From Paraconexibacter algicola (GTDB lineage: Bacteria > Actinomycetota > Thermoleophilia > Solirubrobacterales > Solirubrobacteraceae): DNA of 64,000 bases. Location of the stretch: NCBI RefSeq assembly GCF_003044185.1, contig NZ_PYYB01000002.1:372001-436000 (forward strand), given 5' to 3'. This document shows, one piece after another, positions 34,459-43,090 of the stretch (the stretch's first letter is position 1; each line of letters opens with the position of its first letter). The notes beneath the pieces were generated by a model. That model did no database searches, was not told where the DNA came from, and saw only the letters and a program-made list of their open reading frames with translations. A program made the translations under genes and the position numbers.

Positions 34459-36738
34459 TCAGGCGGCGGCGTCGTCCGCCGGGCGCGCCGCGGCGGCGGC
34501 GGCGTTCGCTGCGGCCTCGGCGTTGGCCTGGACCTCGGCCTCGTCGGTCTCCGGGGGCTTGGCGCCCTCCTTGGCCCACGGCTCGTCGAACTCGACGCGC
34601 CAGCGGCCCTCCTCGTTCTGCATCAGCGCGAGCTTCGCGCGGAACGAGCGGCCGGAGCGGCCCTTGAAGCCGGTGACCGGGCGGGCGGTGCGGCCCGTGG
34701 CGATGAGCTCGCGCGCGACCGCGGCGGGCAGCTGCTTGCCGGCCTTGCCCTTCCAGATCACGAAGCCGCAGCCCGGGTCCTCGCGCGACCAGCACGAGAA
34801 GCCCTTGCGGTTCTCGATGATGTGCTGCCCGCAGACCGGGCAGGGTCCGAGGTCCGCCCGCGGGATCTTGACGTCCTTGAGCTTCGTGTCGAGCTCGCCG
34901 ACGGTGGCGCCCGCGAACTTCGCGATGTCCGCCATGAACGCCTTGCGGGTCTCCTCGCCGGACTCGATCCGCTCGAGCCGGTGCTCCCAGTCGCCGGTCA
35001 GCGACGGGGAGGTCAGCTGGTGGTCGCCGAGCAGCCGGATGACGTTCAGGCCCTTCTCGGTGGCGACGAGCGACCGGGCGTCACGCTCGACGTAGCCGAC
35101 ATCGATGAGGCGCTCGATGATCGCGGCGCGGGTCGCCGGCGTGCCGATGCCGGACTCCTTCATCGCCTCACGGGCCTCCTCGTCGTCGACGAGCTTGCCC
35201 GCGGTCTCCATCGCACCGAGCAGCGAGGCGTCGGTGTAGCGCCGCGGCGGCTTGGTCTCCTTCTCCAGCGACTCGACGTGCGTGACGCCCGCCTCCTCGC
35301 CCTTGACGAGCTTCGGCAGCGTCTGGTCGCGGCCCTCGTCCTCCTGCTCGGCGGAGCGCTCGCCCTCGGGCATCTCGCCGTAGACGCCGCGCCAGCCCGG
35401 GACGATGAGGACCTTGCCGCGCGTGCGGAAGACCCGCTCGGCGACGGTTGTCTCGATCCGCGTGTTCTCGAACTCGGCCTCCGGGTGGAAGGCGGCGAGG
35501 TAGCGGCGGACGACCATGTCGTAGATCTTCAGGTCGTCGCCGTCGAGCTTCGCGACGTTGTGCGGGCTGTTCGTCGGGATGATCGCGTGGTGGTCGCCGA
35601 CCTTCTCGTCGTTGACGATCCGGCCGAGCGGCAGCACGTCGAGGCCCATGACGTAGCGGGCGGCGGTCGCGTACTCGGCGCCGCTGCCGACCTTCTCGGC
35701 GATCTCCTTCAGCTCGCCGATCATGTCGCTCGTCAGGTACCGCGACGAGGTTCGCGGATAGGTGAGGACCTTGTGCTCCTCGTAGCAGCGCTGCGCGGCG
35801 CCCAGCGTACGGCGGGCGCTGAACCCGAAGCGGGTGTTCGCGTCGCGCTGCAGCGACGTGAGGTCGTAGAGCAGCGGCGCCTTCTCGGTGCGCTTGGTCT
35901 TCTCGAGCTTCGTGATCGTGCCGCGGCCGTCGCGGACGGCGTCGACGATCGCCTTCGCGGTGTCGGCGTCCGGGATCCGGGGCTTGGCGCCCTCGTGGAA
36001 GCGGCCCTCGTAGCGGCGCCCGTCGTCGGTGGCGAACTTCGCGTCGACGAGCCAGTACTTCTCGGGGACGAAGGCGCGGATCTCCTCCTCGCGCCGGGCG
36101 ATGATCGCCAGCGTCGGGGTCTGCACGCGACCGAGCGACACCGCGCCGTCGAACGAGGACCGCAGCCGGATCGTCGCGGCGCGCGTCGCGTTCATGCCGA
36201 CGATCCAGTCCGCCTCCGAGCGCGACCGGGCGGCGTCGGCGAGCTGCTCCATCTCCTCGCCGTCGCGGAGGTTGGCGAGCGCGTCCTTCATCGCCTGGTT
36301 CGTCATCGACGAGAGCCACAGCCGCTTGGTGGGCTTCTTCGCCTTCGCGTGCTCGTAGAGGTAGCGGAAGATGAGCTCGCCCTCACGGCCGGCGTCGCAC
36401 GCGTTGACGACGAGGTCGACCTCGGCGGAGTTCAGGAGCTTCTTGACGACGCTCATCTGCTTCTGGCTGCGCTCGTCGCGCACGATGAGCTTGAACTTCG
36501 CGGGCACGATCGGCAGATCGGCCATCCGCCACTTCTTGAACTTGTCGTCGTACTCGTCGGGCTCGGCGAGCTGGACGAGGTGGCCGACGGCCCACGTGAT
36601 GATGTGCTCGGGACCCTCGAGCCAGCGGGCCGTGCGCTCACCGCTGCTGCCGGTGTGCTTCTGGAACGGCCCGGGGAGCACGCGGGCGAGGTCCTGCCCG
36701 ACCGACGGCTTCTCCGCGATGACGAGGGTCTTGCCCAT
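34459..36738 (-). CDS. topB: DNA topoisomerase III (type IA)
   Basis: Type IA topoisomerase of 759 aa that decatenates and relaxes DNA by single-strand passage. TOPRIM domain: Glu in IAEKPS and CDAGREGE near residue 115. Catalytic Tyr327 in VLTYPRTSSRYL. A C-terminal Cys motif (CPVCG ... CWSREDPGC) and a TOPRIM-C-repeat-like segment GFKGRSGRSFRAKLALMQ follow, then an Ala-rich tail. Most actinobacteria rely on TopA, so a TopB-type enzyme is notable. TACTGT ends 9 bases before the ATG. The gene lies directly upstream of the AddAB-like pair, 57 bases apart, suggesting a recombination module. Confidence 0.93.
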   Translation of the reverse strand: MGKTLVIAEKPSVGQDLARVLPGPFQKHTGSSGERTARWLEGPEHIITWAVGHLVQLAEPDEYDDKFKKWRMADLPIVPAKFKLIVRDERSQKQMSVVKKLLNSAEVDLVVNACDAGREGELIFRYLYEHAKAKKPTKRLWLSSMTNQAMKDALANLRDGEEMEQLADAARSRSEADWIVGMNATRAATIRLRSSFDGAVSLGRVQTPTLAIIARREEEIRAFVPEKYWLVDAKFATDDGRRYEGRFHEGAKPRIPDADTAKAIVDAVRDGRGTITKLEKTKRTEKAPLLYDLTSLQRDANTRFGFSARRTLGAAQRCYEEHKVLTYPRTSSRYLTSDMIGELKEIAEKVGSGAEYATAARYVMGLDVLPLGRIVNDEKVGDHHAIIPTNSPHNVAKLDGDDLKIYDMVVRRYLAAFHPEAEFENTRIETTVAERVFRTRGKVLIVPGWRGVYGEMPEGERSAEQEDEGRDQTLPKLVKGEEAGVTHVESLEKETKPPRRYTDASLLGAMETAGKLVDDEEAREAMKESGIGTPATRAAIIERLIDVGYVERDARSLVATEKGLNVIRLLGDHQLTSPSLTGDWEHRLERIESGEETRKAFMADIAKFAGATVGELDTKLKDVKIPRADLGPCPVCGQHIIENRKGFSCWSREDPGCGFVIWKGKAGKQLPAAVARELIATGRTARPVTGFKGRSGRSFRAKLALMQNEEGRWRVEFDEPWAKEGAKPPETDEAEVQANAEAAANAAAAAARPADDAAA

Positions 36739-36795
36739 GGACGGCGCACAGTAGCGCGTCGCGGCCCGGACCCCTCCGGCGGCGCCGACCGGGCG

Positions 36796-37944
36796 CTACG
36801 GCGCGCAGGGACCGGTGCCGACCGGTCCGTCGGCCCCGCGCAGCAGGTCGCGCACGATGTCGTTGGGGACGGCGAAGCCGCCGCGCGGGGACGATCCGCG
36901 GGTCGAGGCGAAGACCGTGGCGGCGACGCGACCGCGCGCGTCGACCAGCGGCCCGCCCGAGTTGCCGGGCCGCACGGTGCCGCGGAACGACGTGATCGTC
37001 CGGCGGATCGGCCCGCGGCCGTAGGCGTCCGGCGAGAGGACCCGCTCGGTCTCCCCCAGCCGCGCGGCGCGCACGTCGTAGGGGCCGTTCTCCGGGAAGC
37101 CGAGGACCGCGCCGGCGCGCCCGCGCGGCGCCTCGTCGGCGATCGGGAGCGCCGGTGCCCCGAGGCCGGGGACGCGCAGGATCGCGATGTCGTCGCGGGC
37201 GCTGAAGCCGATCACCTCGGCGTCGAGCTTCTCGCCCTCGCCGCGCCGCTGCACGGCCGTGTCCTCCTGACCGGCGACGACGTGCGCGTTGGTGACGACG
37301 ATCCCGTCGGAGGCCACCCAGCCGGAGCCCGTGACCCCGAGGCCGCACGCGGTCCCGACGACGCGCACGACGCTGGCGGCGGCCGCGCGGACCTCCGGGT
37401 CGCGGGCGATCGCGGCGCGGGGCGCGGGGACCTGCGGTGCGGGCCCGTCGAGCTGCGGGAACGGGTCGAACCGCGCGAGCGCGTTGAGCAGCGGCCCCGA
37501 GGGCGGCAGGACGGCGTTGAGCTCCTTGAGGATCGCCGAGCGCTGGATGTCGGCGCGCAGCTCGCGGGCGCCCGGGGTCTGCAGCGCGACGGCGCCCGCC
37601 ACCCAGCTGATGCCGAGCGCCACGCACGCCGCGAGCGCCGCGCCGAGCAGGCCGTCGACGGCCGCCAGGCCCGGCAGTCGCAGGCCCTGGCGCAGCCGCC
37701 ATCCGAGGCCCTCGAGGCCGGTCGAGAGGATCGCGCCACCGAGCAGCGCGCCGCCCATGCCGAAGATCGGCGCGTAGGGAGAGCTGCTGCCCTCGCTCAG
37801 GAGCTGCGGTCCGAGGCGCGTCCCGATGATCGCCCCGACGACGAAGCCCGCCAGCGACAGCGCGCCGACGACGAACCCCTGCCGCCAGCCGAAGGCGGCC
37901 ATCAGGACCGTGAGCCCGAGGATGATCACGTCGATCGTCGTCAT
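36796..37944 (-). CDS. marP: MarP-like membrane serine protease
   Basis: Membrane-anchored periplasmic protease of 382 aa. Residues 1-125 hold four membrane helices of the CvpA type. The trypsin-like domain follows, with His221 in TNAHVV, Asp252 in ARDDIAIL and Ser329 in GNSGGP, closely matching the layout of M. tuberculosis MarP, an acid-resistance protease that processes a peptidoglycan hydrolase. Cys200 and one near the C-terminus could form the family disulfide. TACGCT lies 10 bases before the ATG. Its promoter is back-to-back with that of a penicillin-binding protein, consistent with a cell-wall role. Confidence 0.9.
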   Translation of the reverse strand: MTTIDVIILGLTVLMAAFGWRQGFVVGALSLAGFVVGAIIGTRLGPQLLSEGSSSPYAPIFGMGGALLGGAILSTGLEGLGWRLRQGLRLPGLAAVDGLLGAALAACVALGISWVAGAVALQTPGARELRADIQRSAILKELNAVLPPSGPLLNALARFDPFPQLDGPAPQVPAPRAAIARDPEVRAAAASVVRVVGTACGLGVTGSGWVASDGIVVTNAHVVAGQEDTAVQRRGEGEKLDAEVIGFSARDDIAILRVPGLGAPALPIADEAPRGRAGAVLGFPENGPYDVRAARLGETERVLSPDAYGRGPIRRTITSFRGTVRPGNSGGPLVDARGRVAATVFASTRGSSPRGGFAVPNDIVRDLLRGADGPVGTGPCAP

Positions 37945-38021
37945 GCGCGCGCCAAGCGTACGGCCCGCGCGGAGCGACCGGCGTCGTGCGGGCCGCTCCG
38001 TCGCCTATTCTCCCGCGCGCA

Positions 38022-39800
38022 ATGAACGATCGGCAGGGAAGGTCCGGTCAGTCCCGCGGCCGTGCGCCCGCTCGGCAGGCCCCCGTGCGCCGCGCGGGCT
38101 CCGCCGCCCAGCGCCGCCGTCGCACCGTCGCGGTGGTCGTGTTCGTCGCGGGGGCGGCCTCGTTCGGCGGCGGCCTCGTCGTCGGCGCCGCGCACGTGCC
38201 GCAGGAGCGCACGCTCGTCGAGCGGTTCGCGGCCGCCTGGTCGCGCGGGGACTACGCCGCGATGTACCGGGACCTCAGCGCCGCGTCGCGCGACCGCTTC
38301 ACCCGCGAGCAGTTCTCCGCCGCTTACCGGACGGCGCGGGAGACGGCCACCGCGCTGACGCTGCGCACCGGCGAGGTCCGCGAGCAGGACGGGTCCTATG
38401 TCGTGCCGGTCGTCGTGCGCACCCGCATCTTCGGCACGATCACCCGCCCGATGACCCTGCCGGTCGAGGGCGAGGGCGAGGACGCGCGCATCGCCTGGGG
38501 CCGCGAGCACGCCTTCCCGGGACTCACCCCGGGCGCGAAGCTGCGCCGTGAGACGCGCATGCCGCCGCGCGCCGACATCCTGGCGCGCGACAACACGCCG
38601 CTGGCCACCGGCCCGGACCGCACCTCCGACGTGCCCGACGTGGCGATCAACGTCGTCGGACGGGTCGGGGAGGCGCCCGCGGAGCGCCGCGACGAACTGC
38701 GTGAGCGCGGCTGGCCGAGCGACGCGACGGTCGGGCTGAACGGCCTCGAGCGGGCGCTCGACATCCAGCTGGCCGGCACGCCGGGCGGCACGCTGCGCGC
38801 CGGCGACACGGTCCTCGCACGGACCGAGCCGCGCGCGGCGGCCCCTGTGCGCACGAGCATCTCGATCCCCGTCGAGCGCGCGGCGGTCACCGCGCTGGCC
38901 GACCGGCTCGGCGGCGTCGTGGCGATCGCCCCGCGTACCGGCGAGGTGCTCGCCTTCGCCGGGATCGCGTTCAGCGGCCTGCAGCCGCCCGGGTCGACGA
39001 TGAAGATCATCACGGTCACGGGCGGCCTCGAGCAGGGCATCGCCGACCTGTCGTCGAGCTACCCGGTCGAGACCTTCACGACGCTCGAGGGCGTCGAGCT
39101 CGAGAACGCCAACGGCGAGGCGTGCGGCGGCACGCTCACCCAGGTGTTCGCGGAGTCGTGCAACTCGGTGTTCGCCCCGATGGGCGCCCAGCTCGGGGCC
39201 GAGAAGCTCGTCGACATCGCGGAGCGCTTCGGCTTCAACCGCCAGCCCGACATCCCGGGCGCCGCGATCCCCACGATCCCCGCCGCCGGTGAGATCGGGG
39301 ACGCCCTGGCCGTCGGCTCCTCCGCGATCGGGCAGGGGCGCGTGCAGGCGACCGCGCTGACGATGGGCACGGTCGCCGCGACGATCGGGCTGCGCGGCCG
39401 CCGGCCGCGGCTGTCGCTGCTCTACGACGAGCGTCAGCGCGCCGCGCCGACGACGCGGGTGACGCGCACCGAGGTCGCGCGGACGGTCGAGAAGCTGATG
39501 CTCGCGGTCGTCCGCGAGGGCACCGGGACGCTCGCCGCGATCCCCGGCGTCAAGGTCGCCGGCAAGACCGGGACGGCCGAGCTCGAGACGACGAAGCGCT
39601 GCGAGCCGACCGAGGAGAACAACCCCGAGTCCTGCAGCGACGAGGCGGACCCCACGGACACCGACGCGTGGTTCTCCGCCTACGCGCCCGCCGGCGAGCC
39701 CGAGGTCGCCGTCGGCGTCATGCTCGTGCGCGCCGGAGCCGGCGGGGACACCGCCGCGCCCGTGGCGCGGCAGGTCATCCAGGCGGCGCTGGACCGCTGA
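38022..39800 (+). CDS. Penicillin-binding transpeptidase with NTF2-like domain
   Basis: Class B penicillin-binding protein of 592 aa that cross-links peptidoglycan outside the membrane. One anchor helix at about 36-58, then a MecA_N/NTF2-like domain (ERFAAAWSRGDYAAMYRDL), a dimerisation domain, and the transpeptidase domain with Ser325 in PPGSTMK, SCN in ESCNSVF and KTGTAE. ATG 38022 fits a TATTCT box at 38006-38011, leaving a leader of only a few bases; an earlier in-frame start would lie upstream of that promoter. Lies divergently from marP. Confidence 0.93.
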   Translation: MNDRQGRSGQSRGRAPARQAPVRRAGSAAQRRRRTVAVVVFVAGAASFGGGLVVGAAHVPQERTLVERFAAAWSRGDYAAMYRDLSAASRDRFTREQFSAAYRTARETATALTLRTGEVREQDGSYVVPVVVRTRIFGTITRPMTLPVEGEGEDARIAWGREHAFPGLTPGAKLRRETRMPPRADILARDNTPLATGPDRTSDVPDVAINVVGRVGEAPAERRDELRERGWPSDATVGLNGLERALDIQLAGTPGGTLRAGDTVLARTEPRAAAPVRTSISIPVERAAVTALADRLGGVVAIAPRTGEVLAFAGIAFSGLQPPGSTMKIITVTGGLEQGIADLSSSYPVETFTTLEGVELENANGEACGGTLTQVFAESCNSVFAPMGAQLGAEKLVDIAERFGFNRQPDIPGAAIPTIPAAGEIGDALAVGSSAIGQGRVQATALTMGTVAATIGLRGRRPRLSLLYDERQRAAPTTRVTRTEVARTVEKLMLAVVREGTGTLAAIPGVKVAGKTGTAELETTKRCEPTEENNPESCSDEADPTDTDAWFSAYAPAGEPEVAVGVMLVRAGAGGDTAAPVARQVIQAALDR

Positions 39801-39814
39801 GGTCCGGCCGGGTA

Positions 39815-39833
39815 CGCCGCCGGGAGGGCGGCG
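39815..39833. terminator. Hairpin 1 between convergent genes
   Basis: CGCCGCC / GGCGGCG, 7-bp stem with loop GGGAG, just after the transpeptidase stop. No T-run. Confidence 0.45.
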
Positions 39834-39839
39834 CGGGCG

Positions 39840-39860
39840 GGACCGCGACGTGCGCGGTCC
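39840..39860. terminator. Hairpin 2 between convergent genes
   Basis: GGACCGCG / CGCGGTCC, perfect 8-bp stem with a 5-base loop, 10 bases past the stop of the minus-strand lipoprotein gene. With hairpin 1 it probably ends transcription from both directions. Confidence 0.55.
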
Positions 39861-39869
39861 GCGCGACGA

Positions 39870-40427
39870 TCAGATGTCGAGGTCGACCTCGGCGTGCTTG
39901 GCCGGATCCTCGGGATCCTCGATCACGAAGGCGAGCGGCCGGTTCTCCAGCGCCGCGCGGGTGATCTGGAAGAGCAGCATCGAGCCGTTCGTGTTGAACG
40001 ACGAGGCGACCGAGTCCGGGGGCGGCAGGATGCCGTCGGCGGGCACGAGCTCGGGCTTGTAGGCGATCGGGTTGTCGACCTCGATCGGCTCGAACTCCTC
40101 ACCGAGGGTGTCCTCGATGACGAACTTCTCGGCCGAGGCGTGCGGCTCGTCCCGGTTGTTGCGGGCCTGGACGAAGACCGCGAACCACTCGGCGCCCTCC
40201 GGGAGCGTCTGCTTCGCGATCGGCACGCCCTGGAGCAGGCCCTTGTCCTCGACCTCGGACGGGTTGAGCACGCGGGACATCTGCACCTGGTACTGCAGGT
40301 CACCGACGGTGACCTGGATGCCCTCGGTCTCGCCCTCGGACGTCTCGCCCTTCTTGTCGCTGCCGCAGGCGGCGAAGGAGAGGCTCAGGGTGGCGGCGGC
40401 CGCCAGTGCGGAAAGTCGACGAGTCAC
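39870..40427 (-). CDS. DUF4352-like lipoprotein
   Basis: 185-aa lipoprotein. Signal peptide residues 1-20 end in a lipobox LSFAAC, with Cys21 to be acylated (Lgt is encoded in this window). The acidic linker is followed by an immunoglobulin-like beta domain containing EWFAVFVQARNNRDEP, as in DUF4352 (telokin-like) extracellular proteins of Gram-positive bacteria, whose role is unknown. TAGACT ends 8 bases before the GTG, so the message is effectively leaderless. Convergent with the transpeptidase gene, separated by two hairpins. Confidence 0.82.
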   Translation of the reverse strand: MTRRLSALAAAATLSLSFAACGSDKKGETSEGETEGIQVTVGDLQYQVQMSRVLNPSEVEDKGLLQGVPIAKQTLPEGAEWFAVFVQARNNRDEPHASAEKFVIEDTLGEEFEPIEVDNPIAYKPELVPADGILPPPDSVASSFNTNGSMLLFQITRAALENRPLAFVIEDPEDPAKHAEVDLDI

Positions 40428-40482
40428 GGCGCGTGAGTCTAATGAAGGTCCGCGCGGATCGGCGCCCGGTGGCCCGTCGCGC

Positions 40483-41007
40483 CTAGAGGCGGAAGTTCGA
40501 GGCGGGCTTGCGCGCCCCGCCGCTGATCGTCGTGCGCTGACCGCGGTCGCGGCCGTCCTCGAGGATCGACTGCAGCCGCCGCAGCGCCTTGGCGTTCTTG
40601 CGCTTCACCATGCCACGCACGCCGAGCGACTCCAGGAACTTGTCCGTCAGCAGCTTCGGCTCGGTCTCCGACGTGAACGTGACCCGGGTGGAGCCGCCCG
40701 GACCGGGCGTCAGCTCGTACACCCCGACCGTGCGGATGCGGTTGAACTTGCCCGTGCGCCCGACCTCGACGATCCGGTGCGGCCGGACCGCCTCGGCGAT
40801 CGTGACGTCCATCCACGGGAACCGGTTGCCGCGCATCTTGATCTTGAAGCGCGCGCCCGCCCCGACGCCGTAGGAGTCCTCGCGCGTCAGGTGCCAGTCC
40901 ACGAGGTAGTGGTCGGTGAACTCCTGGTGGTTGGCGATGTCCAGGAGGTACTCGTAGACCTCCTCGATCGGCCGCGAGACGACGGTGCTGGTGCTGACGG
41001 GATCCAC
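40483..41007 (-). CDS. SRPBCC (polyketide cyclase/START-like) protein
   Basis: 174-aa soluble protein of the SRPBCC superfamily. MDPVSTSTVVSRPIEEVYEYLLDIANHQEF gives the first strand and helix; ARFKIKMRG, GKFNRIRTVGVYELTP and STRVTFTSET supply the beta sheet; the long C-terminal helix GMVKRKNAKALRRLQSILE closes the pocket. An Arg/Ser-rich tail follows. Start GTG, with TAGACT ending 7 bases upstream (leaderless). The ligand is unknown. Unlike the SRPBCC gene near Ku, this one resembles the coenzyme Q-binding/cyclase branch. Confidence 0.84.
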   Translation of the reverse strand: MDPVSTSTVVSRPIEEVYEYLLDIANHQEFTDHYLVDWHLTREDSYGVGAGARFKIKMRGNRFPWMDVTIAEAVRPHRIVEVGRTGKFNRIRTVGVYELTPGPGGSTRVTFTSETEPKLLTDKFLESLGVRGMVKRKNAKALRRLQSILEDGRDRGQRTTISGGARKPASNFRL

Positions 41008-41070
41008 GCCGGGCAGTCTAGTGCGCCCGTCCCCCGGCCCGCCGCGCGACGGGACCCGGACGCCCCGGCG

Positions 41071-41334
41071 CTACAGCGCGCGAGCGCGCAGCCGCACGGC
41101 CTGACCGCGCTCGCTGTGGTGCACGACGACCGTGCTCTCCGGCTCGGCGCGGCGGTGCGGCCGGCACAGCTGGCACACGGTGCGGCTTCCGTAGAGGTGG
41201 ACGTGCTCGCCGACGAGCGGCGTGCGGCCGCAGTCCGCGCAGGCGTGGCGGTCGGCCCGCAGCCGCCCCACGCTGTTGCGCAGCAGCTGCCGCTCGAGAT
41301 CCCGTTCGGAGAGGCCCAGCAGCGGTCGGAACAT
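41071..41334 (-). CDS. Small zinc-ribbon-like protein
   Basis: 87-aa protein: an N-terminal helix with MFRPLLGLSERDLERQLLRN, then CADCG and CQLC knuckles about 25 residues apart that should bind one zinc, and a short basic end. No known family. The start is uncertain because no ribosome site or -10 box decides and the frame stays open upstream, but the upstream reading loses coding character. Lies divergently from the FHA gene across a 255-base gap. Confidence 0.62.
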   Translation of the reverse strand: MFRPLLGLSERDLERQLLRNSVGRLRADRHACADCGRTPLVGEHVHLYGSRTVCQLCRPHRRAEPESTVVVHHSERGQAVRLRARAL

Positions 41335-41513
41335 GCCGTGGGGTTCGCCGCCGGGACGGTCGTCCCCTTCCCCTGCACAGATCCGCCCGCACGCCGCGGA
41401 TGGTTCGACGGGCGCCGCCCCGGGAAGGACGAGGGGGCCGGCCGACCGGAGCATCCTCACACGCGGATGCACCGCAAAGCAGGCGGCTTTAGGGCCCCAG
41501 AAGGTTGGGCGCC

Positions 41514-41519
41514 TACGCT
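41514..41519 (+). promoter_or_regulatory. -10 box of the FHA gene
   Basis: TACGCT about 70 bases before the ATG. With AGGAG in front of the start codon, this gene appears to have a conventional leader of some 60 bases, unlike most neighbours. Nothing else is recognised in the 41335-41589 gap. Confidence 0.4.
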
Positions 41520-41589
41520 CGCAACACCGCACTCGGTGGAGCGGTCTCCGAAGAAGCGCCCCGTCCCCAGTCCCGTCCGAGGAGTCGCA

Positions 41590-42159
41590 ATGGAGTCATT
41601 CACGACAGGCACGATCGCCGGTGACGGCACGTTCCGGTGCGAGAAGTGCGGCGCGGTGGGCCCGCTGGCCCGTTCCGCCGACGTCCCCGCCTGCCCCGAG
41701 TGCGGGAGCACCCAGGTGTCGCGGACGTCGCTCTTCGGCGAACGGCTGCGGCAGGACGCCGGCGGCGACGACCAGCGCGAGCGCGAGCTGCTCGTCGCGG
41801 CGGCCGTCGAGCACGCCCCCACCCCCGGGACCTACCTGGCGTTCCGCGACGGCGACGACGTGCGCGTGGTGACCCTCGACGCCGAGCACGTGAAGATCGG
41901 GCGCAGCCTGACCGCTGACGTGCGCTTCGACGACCCGACCGTCTCGCGGCGGCACGCGCTGCTGGTCCGCCAGGACGAGGGCGTGCGGGTCGTCGACGAC
42001 CGCAGCATGAACGGCGTGTTCGTCAATGGCGAGCGGGTCGAGTGGCGCGTCCTGCGCCACGGCGACGAGCTCGTCGTCGGCCGCCACCGGCTGATGTTCG
42101 TCGACACCGCCGTGCACGCGGCGTCCGGCGCGGCTGCGGCGCGCGCCGGCAGCGCCTGA
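41590..42159 (+). CDS. FHA-domain protein with N-terminal zinc ribbon
   Basis: 189-aa cytoplasmic phosphothreonine-binding protein. A zinc ribbon occupies residues 15-42 (CEKCG ... CPECG). The FHA domain spans about 95-170, with the diagnostic IGRS, SRRHALL and NGVFVNG motifs that contact pThr. Such proteins act as adaptors downstream of Ser/Thr kinases; none is encoded in this window. AGGAG 6 bases before the ATG sets the start. It ends with an Ala-rich tail. The zinc ribbon-FHA pairing resembles GarA-like or secretion-associated proteins, but the partner is unknown. Confidence 0.87.
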   Translation: MESFTTGTIAGDGTFRCEKCGAVGPLARSADVPACPECGSTQVSRTSLFGERLRQDAGGDDQRERELLVAAAVEHAPTPGTYLAFRDGDDVRVVTLDAEHVKIGRSLTADVRFDDPTVSRRHALLVRQDEGVRVVDDRSMNGVFVNGERVEWRVLRHGDELVVGRHRLMFVDTAVHAASGAAAARAGSA

Positions 42160-42207
42160 CCGGCTCGGGCGCCCGCCGATCTCCCGGGCGGGTCCTAGAC
42201 TCGCCCG

Positions 42208-43068
42208 GTGACCGAGATCCTGCGCTACGCCGCGTTCACGGCCACGCCCACGGGAGGCAACCCGGCCGGCGTGGTCCTCGACGCGCGGGGCCTCGACGAG
42301 GCCACGATGCGCACGATCGCCACCGACCTCGGCCACCCCGAGACCGCGTTCGTGGTGCCCGGCGAGGACGGCGCCCTGCGCGTGCGGTACTTCTCGGGCG
42401 GCTCGGTGTCGATCGAGGTGCCGTTCTGCGGGCACGCGACGATCGCGACCGCGGTCGCCCACGCCGAGCGCCACGGGCCGGGACGCCTCGACCTCGACAC
42501 CGTCGCGGGCCGGGTGGTCGTGCGCACGACGCCGGGCGCCGCAGGCGCGCCGCCGAGCGCGACGCTGACGAGCGTGCCCCCGCGCGTGGACCTCGTCTCC
42601 CGCTCGCACCTGCAGGAGGCGCTGGCGGCGCTGCGGTGGGACCCGACGGACCTCGACCCGCGCCTGCCGCCGCGCATCGCCGACGCCGGCGCCCGCCACC
42701 TCGTGCTCGCGGCGCTCACGCGGGCGCGCCTGGCGGCGCTGGACTACGACGTGCCGCGGCTGCGCGCGTTCCTGGAGGAGCTCGGGCTCGTGACCGTCGC
42801 GCTCGTGCACCGCCGCCGCCCGGACGGGCTCGTGTTCGACGTGCGCAACCCGTTCCCGACCGGCGGCATCCACGAGGACCCCGCCACGGGGGCGGCGGCC
42901 GCGGCGCTCGGCGGCTACCTGCGGGAGGAGGAGCTCGTGGCGGTCCCGGCGCGGCTCACGCTGCACCAGGGCGTCGACCTCGGCCGTCCGAGCCTGCTGG
43001 TCGTGGACGTCCCCGCCGAACGGGGGTCGGGCATCGACGTCACCGGGACCGCGGTGCCGATCGGCTGA
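42208..43068 (+). CDS. PhzF family isomerase/epimerase
   Basis: 286-aa enzyme of the PhzF/diaminopimelate-epimerase fold. The general acid/base Glu45 sits in LGHPETAFV; GGNPAGVV at the N-terminus, PFCGHATIAT and DPATGAAAAALGGYL are the paired phosphate/substrate loops of the two half-barrels. PhzF proper isomerises a phenazine precursor, but most homologues have unknown substrates and no phenazine genes are near. TAGACT (42195-42200) ends 7 bases before the GTG, so it is leaderless and likely transcribed alone. Confidence 0.9.
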   Translation: MTEILRYAAFTATPTGGNPAGVVLDARGLDEATMRTIATDLGHPETAFVVPGEDGALRVRYFSGGSVSIEVPFCGHATIATAVAHAERHGPGRLDLDTVAGRVVVRTTPGAAGAPPSATLTSVPPRVDLVSRSHLQEALAALRWDPTDLDPRLPPRIADAGARHLVLAALTRARLAALDYDVPRLRAFLEELGLVTVALVHRRRPDGLVFDVRNPFPTGGIHEDPATGAAAAALGGYLREEELVAVPARLTLHQGVDLGRPSLLVVDVPAERGSGIDVTGTAVPIG

Positions 43069-43090
43069 CCGGGCGCGATAGGGTCCGCCC

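Noticed and set aside
27722-34795. A 2,357-codon continuous minus-strand frame that runs into the helicase gene
   Set aside because: The upstream half is antisense-like filler in a shifted frame over the AddB-like gene. The helicase begins at ATG 31432, which overlaps the AddB-like stop as ATGA.
41470-41515. GCAAAGC followed by GGCTTTAGGGCC ahead of the FHA gene, resembling part of a c-di-GMP riboswitch
   Set aside because: The conserved AAACC block and the GAAA tetraloop arm that should precede it are absent.
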